Source: Enterovibrio norvegicus_B (lineage in GTDB: Bacteria > Pseudomonadota > Gammaproteobacteria > Enterobacterales > Vibrionaceae). From it: DNA of 64,000 bases. Both the position numbers and the translations under genes were made by a program. Positions 9,101 to 16,969 of this stretch are shown here, piece by piece. The notes beneath the pieces were generated by a model, which saw only the letters and a list, made by a program, of their open reading frames with translations, searched no databases and was not told the DNA's origin. The stretch is from positions 19,828 through 83,827 of the forward strand of contig NZ_MDAG01000015.1 of the NCBI RefSeq assembly GCF_002876705.1. Direction: 5' to 3'. Each line of letters begins with the position of its first letter. Within the stretch, counting starts at the first letter, position 1.

Positions 9101-9319
9101 GTCGCGGGTGGATTGGCGTTTTCGACCGTGCTGACGCTTGTGCTTACACCTTGCTTATTGATGTTGGCGAGAGAGCCTAAGAAGGCAATGCCTGACACGC
9201 CTTCTAAAACGCCAGGTAAGCAAAAAGGATTGATGTTTACCTCTTCTGATACCGAAGAAGAGCAAGGTGATACTTCTGGAGCGTTGCAGCAAAACACCGT
9301 GCCGGCATCTCAGTCCTAG
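6104..9319 (+). CDS. RND-family efflux pump inner-membrane transporter
   Basis: A 1071-residue AcrB-like proton/drug antiporter with two repeats, each a membrane helix followed by a large periplasmic loop and five to six helices. The N-terminus (TLLLFLFVAGVYTYQTIPKE) and pore-domain pattern are typical. The start is GTG at 6104, behind a strong AAGGAGG. In helix 4 the usual Asp-Asp proton-relay pair is Asp-Gly (D401-G402 in LLVDGAIVV). The tail after about residue 1025 is hydrophilic and probably cytoplasmic. It is translated with the adaptor gene; no outer-membrane factor is present, so a TolC encoded elsewhere is the likely partner. Substrates cannot be read from sequence. Confidence 0.92.
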   Translation: MRSLIDASLARTRTMVTLLLFLFVAGVYTYQTIPKESDPDITIPVIYVSVGHEGISPEDAERLLVRPVEQELRSIEGIKEMTAIASEGHASVTLEFNVGVDLEQAMADVREAVDLVKPRLPEDSDEPTVNEVTFASEQPVLSVALYGDVSERAIVKIARKLQEKLESFKQVLEVDVAGDRDDVVEIIVEPLLLESYGLDQEAIFNLVARNNRVVAAGYVDTGYGRFSVKVPSVFESARDVLELPIKVDGVQVVTVEDVATVRRGFKDPESFARLDGKPAIVLDVKKRAGENIIETVELVKAVLVEAQKQPEWPAALQVKYTWDGSDDVRSMLSDLQNNILSAVLLVVVVIIAILGARTAFLVGVSIPGSFLTGLVVLSLFGLTVNIVVLFSLIMAVGLLVDGAIVVTEYADRRMREGIGRKQAYREAAHRMSWPIIASTATTLVAFAPLLFWPDITGEFMRYMPLTLIATLFASLVMALLFVPVLGSWFGKPLALSDKQQARMQAIENGDFNEARGITRAYINTLKVAIHHPLKILFSALLVAFVVGFAYNKSGLGTEFFPDVDPAFFNIKVRSHGDLSIYEKDVLMKEVEARVLGMDEIESVYTRTGGEDEIGVIQMKPVDWQDRRKVKEIIAELREEMADLAGLELEFKKPDAGPPSEQDLSIEVTSDVNSDIEPAARQLRALLEQNVAFTNLSDTLTKPGIDWSIDIDRADAARFGADATLVGNTVQFVTNGLKIGDYLPDDADEEVDILVRYPEDKRDIGRFDELRIKTEYGLVPIINFAKITAEQKQGNIDRVDGKRVVKVMADMAEGYNLSLELPTLTAQIDALGLPSGVETIVRGQNEEQNNSQSFLITAFVAALAAMAIILITQFNSFYQAFLILSAVLFSTVGVFLGLLIFQRPFGVIMSGVGVITLAGIVVNNNIVLIDTYNVLRRQGLAKADAILRTGAQRLRPVLLTTVTTILGLMPMVLEMNVDLVNQGVEFGAPSTQWWSQLATAVAGGLAFSTVLTLVLTPCLLMLAREPKKAMPDTPSKTPGKQKGLMFTSSDTEEEQGDTSGALQQNTVPASQS

Positions 9320-9351
9320 CGACATTGCGGGAGCGTTTAGAGGTGGTATTA

Positions 9352-9378
9352 AAAAAGCAGCGCATCGCGCTGCTTTTT
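9352..9378. terminator. Bidirectional terminator between the RND gene and mepM
   Basis: A 12-bp stem AAAAAGCAGCGC / GCGCTGCTTTTT with a three-base loop, placed between convergent genes and able to serve both. Confidence 0.85.
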
Positions 9379-9400
9379 CGTTTGAGTGATATCGCCTCCG

Positions 9401-10720
9401 TTAGGAGTGGTTACGCTCTAAGGTGCCAATAGAGGCAAGAAGCTCACTCAATTTGTTCAACTGCGCCAGTCGGTCTTTTGCCAGTGCAATGAACGCGGTT
9501 TTCTCTTTGCCTGCTAGGGACTTCGCTTGCGGCAACTTCACGGTCCGTGGGTTTTTGTGCACGCCATGAACGAGGAATTCATAGTGCAAGTGTGGGCCAG
9601 TGACGCGTCCCGTTCCGCCTAGCGTACCAATGGTTTGTCCCTGCTTCACACGTTGCCCCGTTTTGACCCTACGTTTGGTGAGGTGCAAATACTTGGTGAT
9701 GTAAGTCGAGCTGTGTCTGATGAAGACATAGTTACCGTTGAACTTGTTATAAGCAGACTTCATGACGATACCGTCACCCGCCGCCCAAATGGGTGTGCCG
9801 ACAGGGGCAACGTAGTCTGTGCCTCGGTGTGATTTCACCTTGCCTGTGACGGGGTGTAAACGACGAGGGTTAAAGTTCGAGCTGACATAACGGAAGTTTA
9901 CAGGCGAGCGTAAAAAGGCTTTCTTCATTGCTCGGCCTTTTTCGTCGAAATACTTACCTGTTTTCGAACGGATAGCCGTAAAGGTTTCGCCGCGGTTGGT
10001 GAACGTCGCCGCAAGAATATTCCCACGGCCAATGATCTCACCTTCAACGAGTTGCTCTTCAAACAGCACTGAGAAAGCATCACCTTGTCGAATATCCAAC
10101 GCAAAGTCGATATCCCAACCAAACAAGCCTGCCAGTTCCATGATTTGATTGGCATTCAGGCCTGCGGTTATCCCTGCATTCCAAAAGCTTGATTCAATGG
10201 TGGCTGACGCAAAGTTGACCTGTGTATCGATCTCTTTTGATTCGACTTTTGACACAAACTGATCGCCAATGCGCGTGACCACAAGGGTTTCATTCACATC
10301 GCGAGGTTGTACTAATTGCGTAAACAACCCTTGGTCGTCGAAACCAAGGTGAATTTCATCGCCCACTTTCAATGAGGCTAACTTCTTGGTGCCTTGGTCG
10401 CTATTGATGAGTCGATAAAGGGTTGTTGGGCTTATCCCAACACGATTGAAAATCACCGCGAGGCTGTCACCGGCTTGGACTTTGAATTTATGCCAAGTCA
10501 GCGGTGCAAAATGCCCGACGGGTTGGGCTTCATCTTCAGGGGGAAGCAAAGAGTTAGCTTCGAGTTTTATCGCGTATTGTTTTCCAACCTCAAATTTCGA
10601 CTCTGGGTGCTGAGTCGGGGATTCGGAGGGGAGCAAAATCAACAGCACGACAAGCGCACTGATGGCCATAATAGACACCTGATGAAGGCGAGGTAGCGCA
10701 GCAATTCTGTTTACAGGCAT
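9401..10720 (-). CDS. mepM: Murein DD-endopeptidase, MepM/ShyC-like (M23)
   Basis: Cuts D-Ala-mDAP cross-links so the cell wall can grow. The 439-residue protein has an N-terminal membrane anchor (about 14-30), an OapA/LysM-like region around 75-120, a second beta domain, and a C-terminal M23 domain with zinc ligands H298 and D302 (HRGTD) and H379 in GPHLHYE (377-379). Length matches E. coli MepM (440). From memory the V. cholerae counterpart beside tyrS is ShyC. It is transcribed divergently from tyrS, a conserved arrangement in Vibrio. Confidence 0.9.
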   Translation of the reverse strand: MPVNRIAALPRLHQVSIMAISALVVLLILLPSESPTQHPESKFEVGKQYAIKLEANSLLPPEDEAQPVGHFAPLTWHKFKVQAGDSLAVIFNRVGISPTTLYRLINSDQGTKKLASLKVGDEIHLGFDDQGLFTQLVQPRDVNETLVVTRIGDQFVSKVESKEIDTQVNFASATIESSFWNAGITAGLNANQIMELAGLFGWDIDFALDIRQGDAFSVLFEEQLVEGEIIGRGNILAATFTNRGETFTAIRSKTGKYFDEKGRAMKKAFLRSPVNFRYVSSNFNPRRLHPVTGKVKSHRGTDYVAPVGTPIWAAGDGIVMKSAYNKFNGNYVFIRHSSTYITKYLHLTKRRVKTGQRVKQGQTIGTLGGTGRVTGPHLHYEFLVHGVHKNPRTVKLPQAKSLAGKEKTAFIALAKDRLAQLNKLSELLASIGTLERNHS

Positions 10721-10933
10721 TAAAAATATCGTTTAGGAAAATGAAATTACCCAGAACACACTGATGCTTGCCAAATCCCTCGGAAAATCAGAGTGGCGAG
10801 TGGTTCCCTTTGATTTATATGCAAGCGTCATATCTTGCTTATTTATATAAGTCTAACTGGTTTCAAAAACCATCGCTATTCAAGTAGTATGTCGCTTTAC
10901 GAAAAATTGCCGATTCTGTGGGAGCGATAAACT

Positions 10934-12121
10934 ATGGCGAGCATTGAAGCCGCGCTAGCCGAAATTAAGCGTGGTGTTGAGGAATTGATTCCTGAAGCGG
11001 AACTGATTGCGAAACTAAAAGAAAACCGTCCTCTTCGTATCAAGTTAGGTGCGGATCCAACGGCGCCTGATATTCACCTTGGTCACACTGTGATCATGAA
11101 TAAACTGCGTGCGTTCCAGGAGCTGGGCCATGAAGTAATCTTCCTTATCGGTGACTATACCGCGATGGTCGGTGACCCAAGTGGTAAGAACACGACGCGT
11201 CCACCACTGACACGTGAGCAGGTTTTGAGCAATGCTGAAACCTATAAAGAGCAGATCTACAAAATCTTGGATCCTGCTAAGACACGTATTGAATTCAACT
11301 CAAGCTGGTTGAGCGAGCTAGGCACGGACGGCATGATCCGTTTGGCTGCAAGCTCTACCGTTGCGCGTATGCTTGAGCGTGACGACTTTAAAAAGCGTTA
11401 CAGCAACAACCAACCTATTGCTATCCATGAGTTTATTTACCCGCTTCTGCAAGGTTATGACTCAGTGGCGCTTGAGGCGGACGTTGAGCTGGGTGGTACA
11501 GACCAGAAGTTTAACCTGCTAATGGGCCGCGAACTGCAAAAGCAAAACGGTCAATCTCAGCAAGTTGTTATTACGATGCCATTGCTGGTGGGCTTGGACG
11601 GCGTTAAGAAAATGTCGAAGTCTGCGCACAACTACATTGGTATCAGTGATGTACCCAACGAAATGTTCGGTAAAATCATGTCGATCTCTGATGATCTGAT
11701 GTGGAGCTACTATGAATTGTTGTCATTCCGTCCTTTGGAAGAGATTGCACAATTTAAAGCGGACATCGAAGGTGGCAAGAACCCACGTGACGTGAAAATC
11801 TTGCTGGCAAAAGAAATCATTGCTCGTTTCCACTCAGAAGCGGATGCGGAAGCAGCAGAAGCTGAATTCATCAATCGTTTCCAAAAAGGTGCGATGCCAG
11901 ATGAAATGGCTGAGTTTTCTTTCGAGCAAGGCGTCGCCATTGCTAACCTTCTGAAAGACGCTGACTTGGTTGGCTCTACCTCAGATGCAATGCGTATGAT
12001 CCGCCAAGGCGCAGTGAAGATTGACGGCGAGAAAGTCGACGATACGAAACTGGTTCCTGCGGCTGGCACGGCAGTTTACCAAGTGGGTAAACGTAAATTC
12101 GCGCGTATCACGTTAGCGTAA
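10934..12121 (+). CDS. tyrS: Tyrosyl-tRNA synthetase (KMSKS/TyrZ-type)
   Basis: Charges tRNA-Tyr. This class I synthetase has the HIGH-type motif HLGH (48-51) and a complete KMSKS loop (226-230); the C-terminal S4 RNA-binding domain covers about 330-395. At 395 residues with canonical KMSKS it belongs to the TyrRZ lineage rather than the longer TyrS of E. coli (424 residues, KFGKT loop). The ATG follows GGGAGCGATAAACT. A terminator follows the stop codon. No second tyrS lies in the window. Confidence 0.95.
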   Translation: MASIEAALAEIKRGVEELIPEAELIAKLKENRPLRIKLGADPTAPDIHLGHTVIMNKLRAFQELGHEVIFLIGDYTAMVGDPSGKNTTRPPLTREQVLSNAETYKEQIYKILDPAKTRIEFNSSWLSELGTDGMIRLAASSTVARMLERDDFKKRYSNNQPIAIHEFIYPLLQGYDSVALEADVELGGTDQKFNLLMGRELQKQNGQSQQVVITMPLLVGLDGVKKMSKSAHNYIGISDVPNEMFGKIMSISDDLMWSYYELLSFRPLEEIAQFKADIEGGKNPRDVKILLAKEIIARFHSEADAEAAEAEFINRFQKGAMPDEMAEFSFEQGVAIANLLKDADLVGSTSDAMRMIRQGAVKIDGEKVDDTKLVPAAGTAVYQVGKRKFARITLA

Positions 12122-12188
12122 TTTACCGCCGATTTTTTTCGGCTGAGCTTTTACCGCTTAGCTTTTACTACTGAGCGAATGCAAAATG

Positions 12189-12214
12189 AAAAGGCGCTGA
12201 AAAGCGCCTTTTTT
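12189..12214. terminator. Terminator after tyrS
   Basis: A 10-bp stem AAAAGGCGCT / AGCGCCTTTT with a GAAA-type loop and T-run, lying between convergent tyrS and the flavodoxin-like gene. Confidence 0.85.
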
Positions 12215-12268
12215 GTGCCTTTGCCCCGCCCTAAATAAGTGTCCCGTCATAAATCAGGTCAACAGACC

Positions 12269-12820
12269 CTAGTGAATAAGCTCTGCCACCCGCTCACCAA
12301 GGCGCTTTGCCGTTTTTATATCAATATCATCCAATAGCCCTTTCTCATCCACCATGCCGATGGCGCCGAGCGATGAATTCAGGCGATTAAACATTTTTGA
12401 TGCTGTGCCTTCTGGGGCGTCGACTCCTACCCAAAGCATGCTGTGTTGGGTGGCAAGCAGGTAAAAGCTTTCAATTGTGCTTTGCACTTCTCCGCACGGG
12501 CTGCCGCCAGTGGTAAACCCTGCCGCAAGTTTGTTGTGCCATAACTGATTTGACCATGACTCGCTGCTGGCATCTGCAAAAGCTTTAAATTGTGCTGCGG
12601 GACCACCCATGTAGGTTGGCGAGCCAAAGACAATGGCATCCATATTGGCGAGGTCGTCAAACAATGCATCACTTTTAAATCGTCCCTCAATGATGTCCGT
12701 GCCCACAATTGGGTAGAGTAGGACTTCTGTATCACGTTGTTGCGCACCTTGTGCAACGGCGCGCGCCATGCTCGCTGTGCTTCCTGTTTGTGAAAAATAG
12801 ACGATGGCAATGCGCTTCAT
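12269..12820 (-). CDS. Flavodoxin/WrbA-like flavoprotein
   Basis: A 183-residue flavodoxin-fold protein, probably FMN-binding. The phosphate loop is SQTGST (10-15), and SPTYMGGPAAQF (67-78) resembles the flavin-ring loop of WrbA-type NAD(P)H:quinone reductases rather than short-chain electron-transfer flavodoxins. It is last in a three-gene operon; its ATG overlaps the stop of the preceding gene in a TAATG junction, implying coupled translation. Likely job (inference): supply reducing equivalents or reduced flavin to the oxygenase-like partner, or reduce quinone products. Confidence 0.8.
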   Translation of the reverse strand: MKRIAIVYFSQTGSTASMARAVAQGAQQRDTEVLLYPIVGTDIIEGRFKSDALFDDLANMDAIVFGSPTYMGGPAAQFKAFADASSESWSNQLWHNKLAAGFTTGGSPCGEVQSTIESFYLLATQHSMLWVGVDAPEGTASKMFNRLNSSLGAIGMVDEKGLLDDIDIKTAKRLGERVAELIH

Positions 12821-13797
12821 TATGTGTTCTCCAGTCGATATTTGACGGCGTATAAAGCCTCGGGAAGGCGAAGAGAATCGTAAAGTCGCGCGCAGCTGTA
12901 TGTCAGTTTGATGGTGTGATCGTTTTCTGTTTCCAGAGCTTGCTCAAACCAATGAGGCCAGTCCGGGATGCTATCTGAGAGCTGCTCGTTGTTTGAGTAA
13001 GGCTCTCGGTAAGCGGCGGTGCAGGCAGCGGCGACATAAGCCTGCCAAAAGTAATGAAGCGCAACGTCTTTATTTTCGATGAATGGGAGAAGTGAACAGA
13101 GTGCCTGAAAGCCAGTGACGCCGTGTAGCAAGGTGAAATCGTCACTTGCGGTGTATTGCGTTAAAACGATACGCGCCACTCTTTCCAGCGACAATGAATC
13201 GGGCTGACGTGCGATGGTCTGATACTTCTCCAGTGTGACGAGTTCTTCGACATGATCGATGATGATCCCTTTTCGATAGATGTGATCATGAAAGACAGAA
13301 AGCGCCTGGTTCAAATCATCTTCCGGACTCAGGTCTTGCTGAAAGGTGAGATCGCCGAGCGGCGTGAATCCCGATGACCAGTAAGCAAGGGCATGACTGA
13401 GCTCGTCGATATCTTCTAATTCCACGGCGTACGCGAGACGAATAACGCCATGAAACGCACCCGCGGAGATCCCTGGAAGAAGAGATGGCAGTATGCGTCG
13501 CAGTGTTTCTTCTGTACCAAGGTTACCTAGCATACTGCGGTAATATTCCACGAAATCGGCGTTGTGCGCTTTCTCGCCCAAGGTTGGCGTGTCGACACCC
13601 AGTGCTTCTCCCAATGGCGCTAAATGATCGGCGGCACGCTGGTACTCTTTTTCCAGCTGCGCCGGTGAAGCGCCAAGTCTTTGCATGGCGGTGATTGCCA
13701 TTGGCAGGTGGTTTGAAAAGCGTGGTCCGAAGGTCGGCCCGAAGCCATGACTTTTCCTTATTAGCTCAAGGCCTGTCGCAGAGAGTGCTTGGTACAT
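12820..13797 (-). CDS. Questin oxidase-like family protein (DUF4243)
   Basis: A 325-residue, all-helical soluble protein. The N-terminal block SNHLPMAITAMQRLGAS (the H-x-PM-x-x-x-A pattern) and Glu/His-rich middle match the questin oxidase family, named after fungal Baeyer-Villiger-type enzymes (AflY/GedK) that open anthraquinone rings. The bacterial members are uncharacterised, so this substrate should not be transferred. The ATG at 13797 has AAAGGAATG in front. It sits between a VOC protein gene (72 bases upstream) and a flavodoxin gene (1-base overlap), which supports an oxidative small-molecule role. Confidence 0.75.
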   Translation of the reverse strand: MYQALSATGLELIRKSHGFGPTFGPRFSNHLPMAITAMQRLGASPAQLEKEYQRAADHLAPLGEALGVDTPTLGEKAHNADFVEYYRSMLGNLGTEETLRRILPSLLPGISAGAFHGVIRLAYAVELEDIDELSHALAYWSSGFTPLGDLTFQQDLSPEDDLNQALSVFHDHIYRKGIIIDHVEELVTLEKYQTIARQPDSLSLERVARIVLTQYTASDDFTLLHGVTGFQALCSLLPFIENKDVALHYFWQAYVAAACTAAYREPYSNNEQLSDSIPDWPHWFEQALETENDHTIKLTYSCARLYDSLRLPEALYAVKYRLENT

Positions 13798-13869
13798 GAT
13801 GGCATTCCTTTGCGCTTTCGTTATGAATGTAGGGCTGTTACAACACAGCGTTTTTGCATCGTGTCATCG

Positions 13870-14286
13870 TTACAACGCGTAGTCGTTTCGGCGAGTCAAA
13901 TCTGCGGTGAGGTATTCAATGAACTCCCACTCCAGATCATCGCTATCACAAAAATAAACGCGTTTTCGGCTAGGGTGGCTCTCATCAAAAATGGTTTCTT
14001 TAAAGCCTGCGGCTTTGAGGTTTTCTGCCACGCGTGTGACATCTTCAACGACAAGCCCGATGTGATTAACGCCGAGTTGATAATAGGGAAGGCGATCGAC
14101 AGGTTTATCAATCACCACTTCTTGAAGTGCGATATACGACGTGTCGGTTCCTATGTGACACCATGCTCTCTCTTCGTTGCTCCCTTCACCACGGATGGAA
14201 AAGTCCGGCATTGCCGCCTGCAAGAAAGCAATGGCGCTGTTGAGGTTGCTGACGGTGATATTGGCATGTTCTACATAACTGGTCAT
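13870..14286 (-). CDS. VOC family protein (glyoxalase I-like fold)
   Basis: A 138-residue protein of the vicinal oxygen chelate superfamily with two beta-alpha-beta-beta-beta units. Potential metal ligands sit where glyoxalase I has them: H7, E56, H75 and E121. The family also holds ring-cleaving dioxygenases and fosfomycin/bleomycin resistance proteins, so the reaction is undecided. It is first in the operon, with TAAGGAGC before its ATG. The DNA just upstream carries a small palindrome and a direct repeat that may be an operator. Confidence 0.8.
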   Translation of the reverse strand: MTSYVEHANITVSNLNSAIAFLQAAMPDFSIRGEGSNEERAWCHIGTDTSYIALQEVVIDKPVDRLPYYQLGVNHIGLVVEDVTRVAENLKAAGFKETIFDESHPSRKRVYFCDSDDLEWEFIEYLTADLTRRNDYAL

Positions 14287-14303
14287 GACGTGCTCCTTAG
14301 TGA

Positions 14304-14354
14304 TTAAGTAAAGCTATATGTTTATATAGTAGGTCAGAATGTAGTTAAGTAAAG
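14304..14354 (-). promoter_or_regulatory. Operator-like repeats before the VOC/questin-oxidase/flavodoxin operon
   Basis: CTATAT-GTTT-ATATAG (14314-14329) is a perfect 6-bp inverted repeat. The 10-mer TTAAGTAAAG occurs twice, at 14304-14313 and 14345-14354, flanking it at a 41-bp repeat distance. The palindrome overlaps the best -10-like sequence for the operon. No regulator gene is adjacent. Confidence 0.4.
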
Positions 14355-14385
14355 TTTTTGGTTTATTTAATTGGGGCGGACATAA

Positions 14386-14414
14386 AAAAACGCGCCGAAA
14401 ATAGGCGCGTTTTT
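14386..14414 (-). terminator. Terminator after the TRIC channel gene
   Basis: An 11-bp stem AAAAACGCGCC / GGCGCGTTTTT with a 7-base loop, ahead of the next minus-strand operon. Confidence 0.8.
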
Positions 14415-14437
14415 GCAATGATTCTGAGTCTGGCGTC

Positions 14438-14460
14438 CCTTCATGTCTGCAACATGAAGG
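14438..14460. other. Perfect 9-bp hairpin in the TRIC gene 3' region
   Basis: CCTTCATGT and ACATGAAGG pair around CTGCA, between the TRIC stop codon and its terminator. It has no U-run, so it may protect the mRNA 3' end. Confidence 0.4.
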
Positions 14461-14478
14461 GCTTGCAAGGACGGGTGT

Positions 14479-15087
14479 TTACTTGATGGCGAAAGTGGGC
14501 AGAGAAAGATGCCATCTAATGGCGGCGAGTCGAATGGAGAGTGTGGTGACCATGCCAGCAATCGATGCAGCAACTGAATCCACGTTCGCAGCCAGTGCCA
14601 GCGTGTGGATCATACCGCCCGCAAGGCACGCAGTCGCGTACACTTCGGTTCTCAATATCATGGGGATTTCTCGGGCTAGCACGTCACGGATGATACCGCC
14701 GCCACACCCTGTAATGATGCCCATAATGACAGCCACCATCGGTGATGCGCCATAGCTCAGTGCCTTATCAACACCAATGGCAACAAACACAGCAAGGCCG
14801 ATTGCATCCGCAACAGGGAGAAAATACCACGGTAGACGACGAGGACGTCGAATCAGTAGTAGAGACAGTGCACAGGTAGCCAGAATCATCCACAAGTACT
14901 CTGGTGAAGTAATCCAAAATACAGGTGTTGCTCCAAGTGCCATGTCTCGAATGGTGCCGCCACCGATGGCAGTAACCATGGCGAGAACGACAACGCCGAA
15001 TGGATCCATGCGGAGTTTACCCGCCAATAAAACGCCTGAAATGGCGAAAACTGCCGTCCCAAACATGTCTAAAAAATACAAAAGCAT
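14479..15087 (-). CDS. TRIC-type cation channel family protein (YicG-like)
   Basis: A 202-residue integral membrane protein with about seven helices built from two homologous halves, each carrying the conserved glycine-rich kink: AIGGGTIRDMALG (about 40-52) and GCGGGIIRDVLA (about 126-137). This is the prokaryotic trimeric intracellular cation (TRIC, UPF0126) channel family; length matches E. coli YicG (205). Solved homologues are trimeric K+-permeable channels, but the physiological role in bacteria is unclear. It appears monocistronic, with a terminator downstream and no overlap with btuF upstream. Confidence 0.88.
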   Translation of the reverse strand: MLLYFLDMFGTAVFAISGVLLAGKLRMDPFGVVVLAMVTAIGGGTIRDMALGATPVFWITSPEYLWMILATCALSLLLIRRPRRLPWYFLPVADAIGLAVFVAIGVDKALSYGASPMVAVIMGIITGCGGGIIRDVLAREIPMILRTEVYATACLAGGMIHTLALAANVDSVAASIAGMVTTLSIRLAAIRWHLSLPTFAIK

Positions 15088-15182
15088 GATTGCGCTATCC
15101 CTATAAAAAGCGCGCGCGATTTTACGTTATTTCCGTAACTGGGCAATCCATTGCGCTGGCTTGTCGGTCATCTTTATTCGAA

Positions 15183-16004
15183 TTAGTGATTTAGATCGCT
15201 TCTTACTCGATCAAAGGCTGTACAGATTTGTGCAACCGCTTTCAATGCGCGTGGTGTTGGGCGGCTGAGCCAATCTCCCGTTACCTCGAAGACATGTTTG
15301 TTTTTCACGGCGGGAATAAAAGTTTCCCATGATGTCCAAACGTCCATCGGTGCAATACGGCTGGATGGATAGAAAATCGCGAGTGGCTTTCTCACTACAA
15401 TTTGCTCCATGCTGATCTGTGGATACGGTGCCGCGCTGTTGGCAAAAATGTTCTCACCACCACACAAAGAGAATAGAGGTTGCGGCCAATGTTCGCCGTT
15501 GTTCGTCATTAATGGTGTGTCACTGAGCTGATAAAAGTAAGGCACCTTCGCTTTGTTTTTCTGGTTGGCTTCTATCGTTTTTAACGCTTTTCGCACGTCA
15601 TTGGCTCGTGCGGTTGCTGCCTCGGGATCATCAGAGTACGCACCCAGTTTTTCGATATTGTCTGCAGCGTCGTATAAAGAATGCGGGTTGGAATAAAACA
15701 CCTTGATGCCAAGGCGCTCAAGTTTTGCCAGTTCTCGATCAGGGTTGCCGCCTTGCCATGCAAGTACCAGATCAGGTTCGAGCGCCACGACGCGTTCGAT
15801 TTTGATCCCACGGTATGAAGCGACTTGTTCTAGATCTAGGGCTTCTGGTGGGTAATCGCTGTGGGCGCTGACAGCAATAAGGTTTTTACCCAAACCGGCC
15901 TCATAAGCCAGTTCGGTGGTGTGAGGCGATAAACTGATCACGCGCAGTGGCGAGGCCAAAACAAGGGTTGGCAACAAGAGCAAAACAAAAAAAATGCGAG
16001 ACAT
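15183..16004 (-). CDS. btuF: Vitamin B12 periplasmic binding protein BtuF
   Basis: Captures cobalamin in the periplasm and delivers it to the BtuCD ABC importer (not encoded here). The 273-residue precursor starts with a signal peptide (MSRIFFVLLLLPTLVLAS). It then shows the type III binding-protein pattern: RVISLSPHTTELAYEAGLG, VALEPDLVLAWQGGNP and the C-lobe GGENIF. An upstream in-frame ATG at 16061 exists, but the ATG at 16004 is immediately before the signal peptide and overlaps the cbiB stop as TAATG. It is last in mtnN-cbiB-btuF. Confidence 0.92.
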   Translation of the reverse strand: MSRIFFVLLLLPTLVLASPLRVISLSPHTTELAYEAGLGKNLIAVSAHSDYPPEALDLEQVASYRGIKIERVVALEPDLVLAWQGGNPDRELAKLERLGIKVFYSNPHSLYDAADNIEKLGAYSDDPEAATARANDVRKALKTIEANQKNKAKVPYFYQLSDTPLMTNNGEHWPQPLFSLCGGENIFANSAAPYPQISMEQIVVRKPLAIFYPSSRIAPMDVWTSWETFIPAVKNKHVFEVTGDWLSRPTPRALKAVAQICTAFDRVRSDLNH

Positions 16005-16969
16005 TAGAGGAATCCGTGTGCGAACCACATGGTAAAACTTTGAAGTACAATCCATAGCCATGCTTTTTGGCGAAGTTGCTGATTCAGCAAAGCTAAATGA
16101 ACCGATGAGGGAGCAATATCACCGCCTAACTTGGGGCGAGTGATCTTTTGGTTATCGTAAATGGCTGGGCCGCCGAGAGATAACTGAAACTTTGCGCCAG
16201 TGGCAGAAAGCACCCAATCACTGCCGCTTGTTGCCCAGCGTTGTCCGGTATCTCGGATTGCCAGCATGGCAGGTTCAAAGCGGTGACCGGCGGCAATGAG
16301 TAGCGCAAACAACCGTGTTGGCACCCAATCGAGCACAGAGAGAAAGGCTGCAGAGAACAATCCGAATTCTGCATATTCTTCTCGGCGTGTTGGCCATGTG
16401 CGCGCCAATAACACCACGAGCGTATAAAGAAACGCGCCAATGCCTCCGAGTAAGGCATACCAAAATAATACGCCAACCACCTGTCGCGCATAGCCTAACA
16501 GCAAGGTTTCACAGCTGGCTTTGGCAATGCCAACGCCAGATAGACTCTGTGTATCTCTATTCAGGGTTTCAGCAAGCAATGTGCGTGCAGCAGGTTTATC
16601 TTCTCGGGCAAGCGCTTGTTCAAGCTGTTGGGTTTGATTGACGATGGGACGCCAACCAAGGACAAGCCAAAGAAGAAGTAAATCAAACAGCCAAGGGATC
16701 CAAACCAATTGTTTTAAGGCGATGAGTGCGACGGCAAGGGTCAGCCACATGATGCCAAACGCCAATGCGCCCGACAGCTTACGTTGCTGTGGTTCGTCAT
16801 CAGGATGGTTTACTTTGTCTGCGATAGCATCCGCGACTCGCCGCCAAAGACTGAGAGGATTGGCTGAAGGAGGCACTGGAAAAAACCAATGCAATAGCAA
16901 AGCTCCCCACATCGCGAGCAAGGTTGAATAGCCAAGCAAGGTTTCAAACGGGGTAGGGAGCTCGGTCAT
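16004..16969 (-). CDS. cbiB: CobD/CbiB-family cobalamin biosynthesis membrane protein
   Basis: A 321-residue polytopic protein of the CobD/CbiB family, the membrane enzyme that joins the aminopropanol arm to adenosylcobyric acid to give adenosylcobinamide (phosphate). The length equals that of Salmonella CbiB (about 319). Hydrophobic segments are near residues 12-30, 68-105 and 165-190, with a DNQKITRPKLGG stretch in the C-terminal part. No other ring-synthesis genes are present, and btuF follows with a TAATG overlap, so it probably works in corrinoid salvage. The divergence of the sequence makes the exact enzymatic activity less certain than the family. Confidence 0.8.
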   Translation of the reverse strand: MTELPTPFETLLGYSTLLAMWGALLLHWFFPVPPSANPLSLWRRVADAIADKVNHPDDEPQQRKLSGALAFGIMWLTLAVALIALKQLVWIPWLFDLLLLWLVLGWRPIVNQTQQLEQALAREDKPAARTLLAETLNRDTQSLSGVGIAKASCETLLLGYARQVVGVLFWYALLGGIGAFLYTLVVLLARTWPTRREEYAEFGLFSAAFLSVLDWVPTRLFALLIAAGHRFEPAMLAIRDTGQRWATSGSDWVLSATGAKFQLSLGGPAIYDNQKITRPKLGGDIAPSSVHLALLNQQLRQKAWLWIVLQSFTMWFAHGFL

